NCBI GenBank assembly: GCA_026419195.1
Contig: JANZZV010000004.1
Coordinates: 124,001 to 188,000 of the forward strand
Direction: 5' to 3'
DNA: 64,000 nt
Source of the DNA: Fervidobacterium sp.
GTDB taxonomy: Bacteria; Thermotogota; Thermotogae; Thermotogales; Fervidobacteriaceae
Shown here: positions 27,002-35,937 of the stretch, piece after piece
Numbering within the stretch: the first letter of the stretch is position 1
How the letters are laid out: every line of letters begins with the position of its first letter
Made by a program: the position numbers and the translations under genes
The notes under the pieces: model-generated
The model's input: the letters and a program-made list of their open reading frames with translations, nothing else
What the model was told of the DNA's origin: nothing
The model's database searches: none

Positions 27002-28852
27002 CTATTTAACCGCAGAGTTCCAGTTAAACTGATTGGCGTATAAACTATTCCAAAAACCTGTAGGATTATCGTTTGTGTAATAACATCTGATCTCTCTGCC
27101 GAATACGTAAAGATACCCATTACTAAGTCCTATATATTTGCCTCCAGGTACAACATCTGTAAACAATGTTTTTCGTGTATCTTTGTCGATTACATAGAAC
27201 CTTCCACTGTTCCCAATGGCATATACATAGTTTCTTCCAAGTACAGCATCGATCACTTGATCGTTTATCGTTACAAAAACATTTTTATTTTCTTTCACAA
27301 CTTGAGTTTCTCGTTCAAGTGGTATGAATTGATAAGATACACCCAGCTCATCTATTAGTGTAAAGCCAAGTTCTTTTGTGATGTAATGATTTTCGTATAA
27401 TATAGGGAGATTCTTGACTTTTCCAACAAAACCAACTGATGTTTTGTCTCGCCATAAATTCCCAAGACCATCTATCACGTAAATTTTTCCAGCAAGAGAA
27501 ACGGATGGTGGTAGAACTGGATACGCTGCTGTTTTGTACGAGCTGACAATTCTTCCACTCTTTATTTCATCACGAATTACGTATACTGTTCCATTATCGG
27601 TAAGAACATACAAATTGTAACCATCCCATGAAGGACCCTGAGATATGTCACTATCGAGCTTAATTTTCCAGTTTAATGCTCCATTTTCATTGATTGCATA
27701 AACTGTGTCATCCCATGAAACCACGTAGATGTTATTACCAACAGTCACGTGACCAACAACTACAAATCCTGCTCTAAAGGTCCAATCGATTTTTCCACCA
27801 GATATGTTTATAACTGAACCTTTTAACAATGGGATATAAAGCTGTTCTCCCTTAATTGCTGGTTTACCAGAAATTTGGTCATTCAATATCACTTTCCAAA
27901 CCATTTCAAAAAGCTTTGGAGTTCTCTGTATAGGTTTGCTTTCAACTGGTTTCACAATTGTTTGCTCTTCGGGAGCTTCTTGTTGGACCGATTGAGTCGG
28001 TTGCTGACTTTGTTGAGTGATATTCATAGATGTGTCAGTTTGAGATTGTTTGATTGGTTCTTGTGGAATATTGGTTTCTACTTTTGTTTCACTACCACCA
28101 TTTGAAGGGTAAGGAACAAGAGACTTAACGTAGAATTTCAAGTCCTTCTGAAGCAATTCATCATTTACTATAATGTTACCTGAATAAAGATTTTCACCAT
28201 CAGAAAAAAGTGGACCTTTATATGGGAAGGTTGTACTCAATCTTGACGGACCTTTGTATATGTATATCTTTGTTCCGTCACTAAATGCATGATACTCAGA
28301 AAAATATGCATAATCTTTGAATGGTGGGTATATTCTCTCAAGTTTTAAGTACTGTGGATTCGATATGTTAATTAATAGTGTTTGGGCACCAAATGCAGCA
28401 AGGTAATTACCACTTACTTTAAAGCTATTCACAATCGTGCTCATTGACCATACTATTTTTCCTTCGTAATAGCAAGTTACTTGTCCTTTTTCAATTCCTA
28501 AGACAAAACCATCCTTTACGTGAATATTTTGTATTGCTGAACTAATTGTAGCAACTACAGTTGCTGTACCATTCGAGATTTTATAAACCTTCGAAGAAGC
28601 CAAAACATAATTCGTACCAACCTTTTGAGCGTTTTTAATATCAATTTTTGTTTTACCATCTAACGTGTAAATACCATCTTGTAAGATATAATACACATTC
28701 TTCCCATCAAAAAGCAAATCAAGGAACGCACCATTTTTAAACTGATTGCCTGCCTCATCAACTATCGAATTATTAGTAAGTATTAATGCACCAGAAAACA
28801 ATATATTAAACAAAGACAAAAGTTGCAATAAAATCAACATCTGCCTATTCAT
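27002..28852 (-). CDS. secreted beta-propeller protein with PQQ-like repeats
   Basis: A 616-residue exported protein. Residues 1-20 form a signal peptide or anchor. Two repeat-rich regions (about 25-235 and 315-600) show short beta repeats of the type VYAINENGALNWKIKL and LYVLTDNGTVYVI, typical of PQQ-like/quinoprotein propellers. A Gln/Thr/Pro/Glu-rich linker (about 250-310) separates them. No quinone-binding residues can be assigned, so a binding or scaffold role at the cell surface is more likely than a dehydrogenase. CAAGGAGGATT precedes the ATG. Confidence 0.75.
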   Translation of the reverse strand: MNRQMLILLQLLSLFNILFSGALILTNNSIVDEAGNQFKNGAFLDLLFDGKNVYYILQDGIYTLDGKTKIDIKNAQKVGTNYVLASSKVYKISNGTATVVATISSAIQNIHVKDGFVLGIEKGQVTCYYEGKIVWSMSTIVNSFKVSGNYLAAFGAQTLLINISNPQYLKLERIYPPFKDYAYFSEYHAFSDGTKIYIYKGPSRLSTTFPYKGPLFSDGENLYSGNIIVNDELLQKDLKFYVKSLVPYPSNGGSETKVETNIPQEPIKQSQTDTSMNITQQSQQPTQSVQQEAPEEQTIVKPVESKPIQRTPKLFEMVWKVILNDQISGKPAIKGEQLYIPLLKGSVINISGGKIDWTFRAGFVVVGHVTVGNNIYVVSWDDTVYAINENGALNWKIKLDSDISQGPSWDGYNLYVLTDNGTVYVIRDEIKSGRIVSSYKTAAYPVLPPSVSLAGKIYVIDGLGNLWRDKTSVGFVGKVKNLPILYENHYITKELGFTLIDELGVSYQFIPLERETQVVKENKNVFVTINDQVIDAVLGRNYVYAIGNSGRFYVIDKDTRKTLFTDVVPGGKYIGLSNGYLYVFGREIRCYYTNDNPTGFWNSLYANQFNWNSAVK

Positions 28853-28875
28853 ACTTTTTAAATCCTCCTTGAGAA

Positions 28876-30060
28876 CTAAATTTTGTTAAGATAAACTATC
28901 TGCAAAATCAAGAATTTTAAGTATATAGTTTCCAAGATATTATAAACCTGGGGATGATCTAAAGATTGACCGCCTTTGTAAAGTAACTTCAACATCACTT
29001 TCGCGTCTATTCCTGCATCAATAATTACGTGTTCGAACTCTTCATAAGAGATCACTTGTGTGCACGATGCTGTTGCAAGTATGCCTTCATTCCTGAGAAT
29101 TTTCATACTCCTGTAATTTATCTCCTTATATCCCTTGAATGCCGCTTCTTTATTTGATGAACTTTTTGCAAATGAAGGTGGATCTAAGACCACTATATCG
29201 TATAACTTTGAATCCTCAAACTCCTGTTTAAGAAAGTCAAAGGCGTTTGCAACTATAAAACTGCAATTATTGAAACCATTAATACTTGCTGTTTGTTTTG
29301 CTATTTCTATTGCACGTTCTGAGTAATCTACAAAAGTTACGTGTTTTGCCCCCCCCTTTAACATGTGCATGCCAAAGTTTCCCGTATAACAAAAGCAATC
29401 CAAGCATACCTTACCTGTAGAAAATTCCATCAATCTTTTTGCATTGTCTCTTTGATCAAGAAAAGCACCGGTCTTTTGCCCTTTTGTATCTGCCAAAAAT
29501 TTTATATCGTTCATTTCAAAAGGTATCAATTCGGGACCTTCTTTGTAAATCCACCCTATGTTCTCATCAAGTCCTTCTTTTTTAATTGCACTTCCTTCTG
29601 TTCTTTCAAATATGCCCTTAGGTTCGAAAAATTTTATTAATACACTCAATATTTCCTGACGATACCTATTTATCCCGAGAGTGTTAAACTGTACTGATAA
29701 ATAATCTCCGAATTTATCCACAATTAATCCAGGTATACCATCAGCTTCACTAAAAATAACCCTAAAAGCTCCCTGATGAGAAATAGCATACCTGTTTCTA
29801 ATAGCACTTGCTATTTTTTGCTCGAAAAAATCATAATTGATATCCACAGGCTTTCTGCTAAGTAATCTAACAGTTATCTTTGATCTTGTATTGATATAAC
29901 CAACACCGAGAAACTGATGGGCGTAAGTAAAAACATCGACTGTGTCACCATCTTCAAAAGCACCTTCCACTCTTTCAATTTCGTTGTCGTAAATCCAAGG
30001 ATGCCCAGTTAATATTCTTCTTTTTATATCCTTTTTTAGAATCACTTTTGCCCTTTTCAT
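28876..30060 (-). CDS. RlmI-like class I SAM-dependent rRNA methyltransferase
   Basis: A 394-residue enzyme of the PUA-plus-methyltransferase family that makes m5C in 23S rRNA. The N-terminal PUA part has TGHPWIYDNEIE; the SAM fold has CLDCFCYTGNFGMH, the motif IV loop VVLDPPSFAKS, and SCTQV for motif VI. The gene has a run of eight G residues on its coding strand (8 C at 29350-29357) encoding KGGA, which is unusual in AT-rich DNA. GAGGTGGTGCA precedes the ATG. Confidence 0.88.
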   Translation of the reverse strand: MKRAKVILKKDIKRRILTGHPWIYDNEIERVEGAFEDGDTVDVFTYAHQFLGVGYINTRSKITVRLLSRKPVDINYDFFEQKIASAIRNRYAISHQGAFRVIFSEADGIPGLIVDKFGDYLSVQFNTLGINRYRQEILSVLIKFFEPKGIFERTEGSAIKKEGLDENIGWIYKEGPELIPFEMNDIKFLADTKGQKTGAFLDQRDNAKRLMEFSTGKVCLDCFCYTGNFGMHMLKGGAKHVTFVDYSERAIEIAKQTASINGFNNCSFIVANAFDFLKQEFEDSKLYDIVVLDPPSFAKSSSNKEAAFKGYKEINYRSMKILRNEGILATASCTQVISYEEFEHVIIDAGIDAKVMLKLLYKGGQSLDHPQVYNILETIYLKFLILQIVYLNKI

Positions 30061-30289
30061 TGCACCACCTCAAATAAAATTTTATCATACAGTAAGGAAA
30101 TTACAAATACAAATCTTGGGTTTCCTTAGAATCATTGCTCATATCTAAGTCATCCGTGGTATTCGATTTTATGAAAATTCTAGTCTTGTGTAATAACGTT
30201 TCTTTACAAAAAACAATTAATATAAAGAAAAGAATTGGTTTTCAACTTAAAACAATTGTTCATTTCGCAAAACGAATAATTTCAGTATT

Positions 30290-30317
30290 TTGTGAGCCAA
30301 CTTGCGACAAATATAAT
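30290..30317 (+). promoter_or_regulatory. promoter of the three-gene dehydrogenase operon
   Basis: -35 TTGTGA (30290-30295), 16-bp spacer, -10 TATAAT (30312-30317). The gap from 30061 to 30289 is AT-rich and shows no gene. Confidence 0.6.
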
Positions 30318-30359
30318 ATTTAGTGTAGATAAACATATTCGTAAATTGGAGGGGGATAG

Positions 30360-30686
30360 ATGGGTAAAGCTCTTAGAATATATCAACATCCTATAATTGA
30401 AGTAAGTATACCTGCAGAAAAGGAATATGTAAAGTTTCTTTTCGAAGGTAAAGTCATTCAAGCAACAGTTGACGATACTATCGCCAGTGCACTCATAGCA
30501 AATGGTTTTGATATATTTGGTTTAACAGAACATAACCATCCACGTGGCTTTTTTTGTGCTATTGGAAAATGCTCAGCTTGTTTGGTAGAAGTGGATGGTA
30601 TTCCGAATATAAGAGCTTGCATTACCCCTGTTCGGGAAGGTATGAATGTTCGCATGCAAACCGGAAGGGGGAAACCTGTATGGTAG
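30360..30686 (+). CDS. small [2Fe-2S] ferredoxin subunit of a flavin dehydrogenase
   Basis: A 108-residue Fer2-type domain with cysteines in CAIGKCSACL and a fourth in RACITP (C-x4-C-x2-C...C). This small subunit is known from multi-subunit amine/amino-acid dehydrogenases such as heterotrimeric sarcosine oxidase-like, hydrogen cyanide synthase (HcnA) and archaeal proline dehydrogenase complexes. GGAGGGGGATAG precedes the ATG. It overlaps the next gene by seven bases, so it is the first gene of the operon. Confidence 0.85.
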   Translation: MGKALRIYQHPIIEVSIPAEKEYVKFLFEGKVIQATVDDTIASALIANGFDIFGLTEHNHPRGFFCAIGKCSACLVEVDGIPNIRACITPVREGMNVRMQTGRGKPVW

Positions 30687-32515
30687 GAAAGGTAATAGAC
30701 CATGTTAAAGTATTAGTTGTTGGCGCAGGTCCAGCAGGTTTGACAGGAGCACTTGCAATTGCTGAGACACTTGGTAAAGGTAGCGATGTTCTAATCGTGG
30801 ATGAAGGAATAGAGCCAGGTGGTCAATTACCAAAACAAACTCACAAGTTTTTCGGACATGAAGGTTTTTTTGCCTCTGTAAGAGGATTTGAAATAGGTAA
30901 GAAGTTAGTAAAGAAAGTAATGGAATTAGGTGTGGATATGAGGTTACAGACCACAGTTACAGGAATTTATGAAGACGGAATCGTATTGTACGACAGATCT
31001 AAGAATATTGTTGAACATTTGCAAGCCGATTATATAGTACTTGCAACGGGAGCTACCGAAAGATTTATAGCATTTAAAAATAATACACTTCCAGGTGTGT
31101 ATGGTGCGGGAGCTGTACAGACGTTAATGAACCAGTACAAAGTACTTCCTGGTCGTTCTTTTCTTATAGTTGGTGCTGGAAATATTGGACTTATTGTGGC
31201 TTACCAGCTTATACAAGCTGGTGCTAAAGTAAAAGCTATTGTAGAGGGATCTTCAAAAATCGGCGGGTATATGGTACATGCAAACAAAGTCAAAAGACTC
31301 GGTGTTCCAATTCTTTTAAACCACACTATAATAGAAGCTATCGGAGAAGAAAGAGTTGAAGGTGCGGTTGTTGCCCAAGTAGACAAAAACTTCAAACCGA
31401 TATATGATACAGAAAAGCAATTTGTAGTGGATGCTATATGTCTTGCGGTAGGCTTACAACCTAACATCGACCTTGCTGCTCAAGCCGGAGTAAAAATAAC
31501 ATATGTTCCAGAACTCGGTGGTTATGTGCCATTTAGAGACGAGAATATGAAAACAAATATAGATAACATTTACATAGCTGGTGATTTATCAAGCATAGAA
31601 GAAGCTACGACAGCTATGATAGAAGGATATATAGCCGGTTATAATATAGCCCAAAAACTATCGGGAAAGGATGTAAGTGATAAAATAGAGAAGATGAAAA
31701 GAGAGCTTATAGAATTCAGAAAGGGACCTTTTTCTCAGAAAGTTAGAAGTGGATTAGAAAGATTTGGTATACATTTTCCATCTGGCGGATACAGAGAACA
31801 ATTGCAAATTGATACCGGACCTAAAGGAAAGTTAAGAGCAATTATAGAGTGTCCGCAAGCTATTCCGTGTAATCCGTGCGAAACTTCTTGTCCAAGTGGC
31901 GCAATAGATGTTGGTGATAACATAAACGGTATTCCTCATATAGATTACAACAAATGTACAGGTTGTGGCATCTGTGTTATAAAATGTCCTGGACTTGCTA
32001 TTTTTCTTGTTCAAGAAAAAGAAGATTATTCTTTAGTAGGTATACCTTATGAATTGCTTCCAATTCCAGAAAAGGGTCAACACGTTAACCTACTTGACAA
32101 AGAAGGAAAAATTGTTGGAAAAGGCATGGTTGAGAATATTATCTTAAACAAGAAAGATAAAACACACATTGTCTACTTACGCGTTCCGGCTGGGCTGGAA
32201 AATATTGTAAGGAGCTTCTCATTCATCGAGCATTTTAAAGAGTTCATATGCAGATGCGAAGAGATAACAAAAGATGATATTGAAAGACTTATCGAACTTG
32301 GCATTACAGATTACGAAGAAATGCGACGTATGTTAAGAATAGGTATGGGACCTTGTGGTGGAAAGACTTGCAGAAACTTAACACTACAAATCATCTCTGA
32401 AAAAACTGGTACACCAATTTCTGAGATCGAACTTGGTGCATTTCGTCCACCGACAACGCCGCTACCTTTTGAAGCAATATTAAATTACCACAACTTCAAA
32501 AATAAGAAGGAGTGA
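30680..32515 (+). CDS. FAD/NAD(P)-binding oxidoreductase with ferredoxin and BFD-like clusters (alpha subunit)
   Basis: A 611-residue subunit: N-terminal FAD Rossmann motif VVGAGPAGLTG (14-23), a second nucleotide motif IVGAGNIGL, and IYIAGD in the FAD C-terminal motif. A ferredoxin insert follows with CNPCETSCPSG and CTGCGICVIKC, and the C-terminal BFD-like [2Fe-2S] site has CRCEE and CGGKTC (C-x-C, C-x4-C). This matches alpha subunits of dye-linked proline dehydrogenases and HcnB-like proteins. ATG 30680 is chosen behind GGAAGGGG. Which amine or amino acid is oxidised is unknown. Confidence 0.88.
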   Translation: MVGKVIDHVKVLVVGAGPAGLTGALAIAETLGKGSDVLIVDEGIEPGGQLPKQTHKFFGHEGFFASVRGFEIGKKLVKKVMELGVDMRLQTTVTGIYEDGIVLYDRSKNIVEHLQADYIVLATGATERFIAFKNNTLPGVYGAGAVQTLMNQYKVLPGRSFLIVGAGNIGLIVAYQLIQAGAKVKAIVEGSSKIGGYMVHANKVKRLGVPILLNHTIIEAIGEERVEGAVVAQVDKNFKPIYDTEKQFVVDAICLAVGLQPNIDLAAQAGVKITYVPELGGYVPFRDENMKTNIDNIYIAGDLSSIEEATTAMIEGYIAGYNIAQKLSGKDVSDKIEKMKRELIEFRKGPFSQKVRSGLERFGIHFPSGGYREQLQIDTGPKGKLRAIIECPQAIPCNPCETSCPSGAIDVGDNINGIPHIDYNKCTGCGICVIKCPGLAIFLVQEKEDYSLVGIPYELLPIPEKGQHVNLLDKEGKIVGKGMVENIILNKKDKTHIVYLRVPAGLENIVRSFSFIEHFKEFICRCEEITKDDIERLIELGITDYEEMRRMLRIGMGPCGGKTCRNLTLQIISEKTGTPISEIELGAFRPPTTPLPFEAILNYHNFKNKKE

Positions 32516-32519
32516 AAAA

Positions 32520-33683
32520 ATGAGCAATATGAAAAATGAAGACAGAAAATACAAAATATGTATAATTGGTGGTGGAATAACAGGTACTGCATTGGCATAT
32601 TTTCTTTGTAAATTAGGCGAAACATCAGTGGCCGTGTTTGAAAAATCCTACCTTTCATCTGGTTCAACAGGTCGGTGTGCCGGTGGGATTAGACAACAAT
32701 GGTCTACGAGGGCAAATGTTAGACTTGCAATGAGGAGTGTTAAACTATTTGAACGTTTTAAAGAAGATGTTGGAGTGGATATAGAATATTACCAAGGTGG
32801 TTATCTTGTACTATCCTATAACGAAGAAGAGGCATCGCAATTTGAAAGAAACGTTAAAATGCAAAAAGAAGAAGGATTAAATGTTGAAATATTATCTGCA
32901 AAACAAGTAAAAGAACGTTATCCTTATATAAATACAGATAACTTGCTACTTGCAACTTTTTGCCAAACCGACGGACACGCCAATCCACACAAAGCGGTAA
33001 TTGGTTATGCGCAAGCAGTAAAAAGGATGGGGGGACAGATCTATACTCATACAGAGGTTAAAGGTATTGATGTTCAAAACAATAGAGTTGTAGGTATTGA
33101 GACTTCAAATGGGTACTTTAAATGCGAAGCGGTTGTAAATGCTTCAGGACCTTGGTCAAAAGAAGTTTCAAATATGATTGGAGTAGACCTTCCTGTGGAA
33201 AGTTACAGACACCAGATTTTAGTCACAGAACCACTTGAAAATTTCTTCCCAATGATGGCTATAAGTTTCTCTGGAAATTTCTATATGCGTCAAACGCAAC
33301 ATGGGCAATTCATAATGGGTCAGGGAGACAAAGACGAAAAACCTGGAATTAATTACAACGTGACCTTCAAATTTGAACAAGAGCTTATTACAAAAATGGT
33401 AAAATTGTTTCCATTTTTAAAGCATGTTAGATTGATGAGACATTGGAGCGGTATGTACGAAATGTCACCGGACGCCCAACCAATAATAGGTCAAAGTGAC
33501 AAGATAAAAGGCTATTACTATGCGGTTGGTTACTCTGGACATGGTTTTATGGTAGCGCCTGCTGTTGGTGAAGCACTTGCTGAGACAATACTGTTTGGCA
33601 AAACACTTCACACAGATATATCTTATCTCAACGTAAAAAGATTTGAACAACTCAGTATAGAAAGGGAAAAGAATGTTGTATAA
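32520..33683 (+). CDS. DAO-family FAD-dependent dehydrogenase (beta subunit)
   Basis: A 387-residue D-amino-acid-oxidase-fold protein with the FAD dinucleotide motif IIGGGITGTALAYFL, a FAD loop SSGSTGRCAGGIRQQWS, and the C-terminal GYSGHGFMVAPAVGEALAE. This is the catalytic subunit type of sarcosine oxidase beta, HcnC and proline dehydrogenase beta. It starts four bases after the alpha subunit behind AAGGAG. With its two neighbours it would make an amine/amino-acid dehydrogenase that passes electrons to an iron-sulfur chain rather than to oxygen. Glycerol-3-phosphate is an alternative substrate because family members are similarly annotated. Confidence 0.87.
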   Translation: MSNMKNEDRKYKICIIGGGITGTALAYFLCKLGETSVAVFEKSYLSSGSTGRCAGGIRQQWSTRANVRLAMRSVKLFERFKEDVGVDIEYYQGGYLVLSYNEEEASQFERNVKMQKEEGLNVEILSAKQVKERYPYINTDNLLLATFCQTDGHANPHKAVIGYAQAVKRMGGQIYTHTEVKGIDVQNNRVVGIETSNGYFKCEAVVNASGPWSKEVSNMIGVDLPVESYRHQILVTEPLENFFPMMAISFSGNFYMRQTQHGQFIMGQGDKDEKPGINYNVTFKFEQELITKMVKLFPFLKHVRLMRHWSGMYEMSPDAQPIIGQSDKIKGYYYAVGYSGHGFMVAPAVGEALAETILFGKTLHTDISYLNVKRFEQLSIEREKNVV

Positions 33684-33726
33684 TTTTAGATAGAACGACG
33701 CAGTATTTGTACAGGGAGATGGAAAG

Positions 33727-35139
33727 TTGAAAAAGGTTTTGATAGTTGATGACAGCAGGTTTTGGAGACTTATACTTGAAAATCTGCTAACTAAAAATGG
33801 TTATAACGTCATTACGGCGGATAATGCAATGCAAGCTGTGGACCTGGCGTTAAAAGAGTACCCAGATGCAATCATTAGTGATTACAATATGCCTGGAGTA
33901 TCAGGTCTGCAATTGTGCCTTTACATTCGTTCTGTATCTGCATTTCAAAATGCTGGAATAGCAATTTTGACTGGCTCTGACGATGTTATAAACGAATTCT
34001 GGGCACGAAATAGCGGAGCAAATAGATTCATATCTAAACTTCTCCCAAAAGAAGAATTAGAAAAAACGATTTTGGAATTCTTAAATCAAGACTTTCGTAG
34101 CGATAAAGCTTCAAAAAATGTTATGTTTAATAGTATTTACGATGTTTTGGAACAAAAAATGAGAATGGAAATACTAAACAGAGAAGTTTTATCCCTGGTT
34201 CAGTTTGCAAGAGATGAATACTATGTTGTGAAAGAGCTAAAAAACTTCTTTTCAAATTTTACTTCATTCGAATCATGTGCTTTTCTTATACTTTCACCCG
34301 TTGAAGGACGTATATACAATTTTGGAATCCAGCTGCAGAGAAATGTCCTTAAAGATAAATTATTGAAAATTTTAGAAAAGCCTTTAGAACCTTCAAATTG
34401 GTCGTTTTTTGGCACCTATGGTCTTGAGACAAGCCTGAATGACGTTTTTTATCATACTATAAAATACGATGGTAATGAAATAGGTGCTATAGCCCTTTAT
34501 AAGATCTTGGAACCGCGTAATTTAGTTAAAGTTTTCAACGATGCAAAAGAAAGTATTAGCTTGTTATTCAACACATTAAATACATTCAGAGAGCTCAAAG
34601 TAGCTTCAACTGTTGATGGTTTAACAGGTTTGTTCAACAAAAAAGAACTTTTAAGATTCCTGGAGGAGACGCATTCTCTATTCAAAAAGAGTGATAAAAC
34701 GTATTTTGTTGCAATGATAGACATAGATGACTTTAAAAAAATAAATGATACTTACGGACATTTAGTTGGTGATGAAACTTTAAGATTAGTAGGAAAAATC
34801 CTAAGGGAAATGGTTAGCGAAAAGGGAATAGCTGGAAGATATGGCGGCGAGGAGTTCACGGTGGTATTAACCAAGACCACTAAGGATGAGGTAGTAGATA
34901 TAATTGAAAATATCCTTCAAAAGATAAGAACTACAGAATTCCCCTATGGTCGATGCACGGTTTCAGCGGGAGTTGTCAGTTCTAACGATTTCCAATCACC
35001 TACGGAAGTTTTAAAAGCAGCTGATGAGCTTTTATACATTGCTAAGAAATCAGGAAAAGACAAAGCTGTGTATATGCTCCTACCAAGCCAAGAAGAATTT
35101 GAATCAATTATCCAAGCAGAACATCGAGGGCAGACATGA
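33727..35139 (+). CDS. receiver-GGDEF diguanylate cyclase response regulator
   Basis: A 470-residue protein. Residues 1-125 form a receiver domain with D8/D9 and phospho-acceptor D52 (IISDYNMPG). A GAF-like middle (about 150-290) leads into a GGDEF domain with DGLTGLFNKKE, DIDDFKKINDTYGH and active site GRYGGEEF (GGEEF about 373-377), which makes cyclic di-GMP. An RxxD inhibitory site is not visible just upstream. Start is TTG behind GGGAGATGG. No kinase gene is adjacent. Its last 32 bases overlap the convergent ZIP transporter gene. Confidence 0.92.
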   Translation: MKKVLIVDDSRFWRLILENLLTKNGYNVITADNAMQAVDLALKEYPDAIISDYNMPGVSGLQLCLYIRSVSAFQNAGIAILTGSDDVINEFWARNSGANRFISKLLPKEELEKTILEFLNQDFRSDKASKNVMFNSIYDVLEQKMRMEILNREVLSLVQFARDEYYVVKELKNFFSNFTSFESCAFLILSPVEGRIYNFGIQLQRNVLKDKLLKILEKPLEPSNWSFFGTYGLETSLNDVFYHTIKYDGNEIGAIALYKILEPRNLVKVFNDAKESISLLFNTLNTFRELKVASTVDGLTGLFNKKELLRFLEETHSLFKKSDKTYFVAMIDIDDFKKINDTYGHLVGDETLRLVGKILREMVSEKGIAGRYGGEEFTVVLTKTTKDEVVDIIENILQKIRTTEFPYGRCTVSAGVVSSNDFQSPTEVLKAADELLYIAKKSGKDKAVYMLLPSQEEFESIIQAEHRGQT

Positions 35140-35854
35140 TAAAAAATCCAAATATAACAAAATATGTTGATAATCTTTCGTTGCCTCTCAAATGAGTTTC
35201 TGGGATAACTTCATCACTCACAACGAAAATCATTGCACCTGCTGCAAAAGCAAGCATATAAGGTAATAGTCCTTTACTGATTAGTATCAAACCTGCACCA
35301 AACATTCCACCTATCATCTCAACAACACCAGTTAAGAAAGTTACAAACAAAGAAAACCTTACCGAATATCCGGCATTAATCAAGGCAATCATTGTAGCTG
35401 CACCTTCAGGTATATTTTGAGCCCCAATAGCAATTGCCACACTCAAGGCCTCTGGAGTATAACCACTTATACCCACAGCCATACCTTCCGGAAAATTATG
35501 AATAGTAATGGCAATAACAAACAGCCAAATCTTTGCCACGCGTTTCGTATCAAATCCTTCGTGACCTTTTAGAAAATGCTCATGTGGTGAAAACTTGTCA
35601 ATCAAATCTACCAAAATTGCTCCCAATATAAATCCTATCAAAAATCTCAAAACGCCCCCAATTTCAAGAGCCGGTAAAGTAAGACTAAACGAACTAGCAG
35701 CTAACATAATACCAGCTGCCATACCAAGAAGTGCATCTATTACCTTTTCTCCCAAATGCTTATGAATAGCCAACAAAGGCACAGCACCAAGTACGGTTGA
35801 TAAACCAGCTAAAGTACTAAATATTACCCCTTTGAAAAAATCATTCAAAGACAT
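35108..35854 (-). CDS. ZIP-family divalent metal transporter
   Basis: A 248-residue membrane protein of about eight helices. The metal-pathway motifs in helices 4 and 5 are HNFPEGMAVG and GAQNIPEGAA. This puts it in the GufA/ZupT group, which imports zinc, iron or manganese. A His/Glu-containing cytoplasmic loop (KFSPHEHFLKGHEG) fits a metal-sensing loop. The reading frame ends inside the convergent cyclase gene (32-bp tail-to-tail overlap). Confidence 0.9.
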   Translation of the reverse strand: MSLNDFFKGVIFSTLAGLSTVLGAVPLLAIHKHLGEKVIDALLGMAAGIMLAASSFSLTLPALEIGGVLRFLIGFILGAILVDLIDKFSPHEHFLKGHEGFDTKRVAKIWLFVIAITIHNFPEGMAVGISGYTPEALSVAIAIGAQNIPEGAATMIALINAGYSVRFSLFVTFLTGVVEMIGGMFGAGLILISKGLLPYMLAFAAGAMIFVVSDEVIPETHLRGNERLSTYFVIFGFFIMSALDVLLG

Positions 35855-35937
35855 TCTCTCCTCACTCCATAAACTCTACTAACGTGAACCTTAACTTGCT
35901 TTATTATTATACCATAAACAATCAGTTGAAATTAAAC

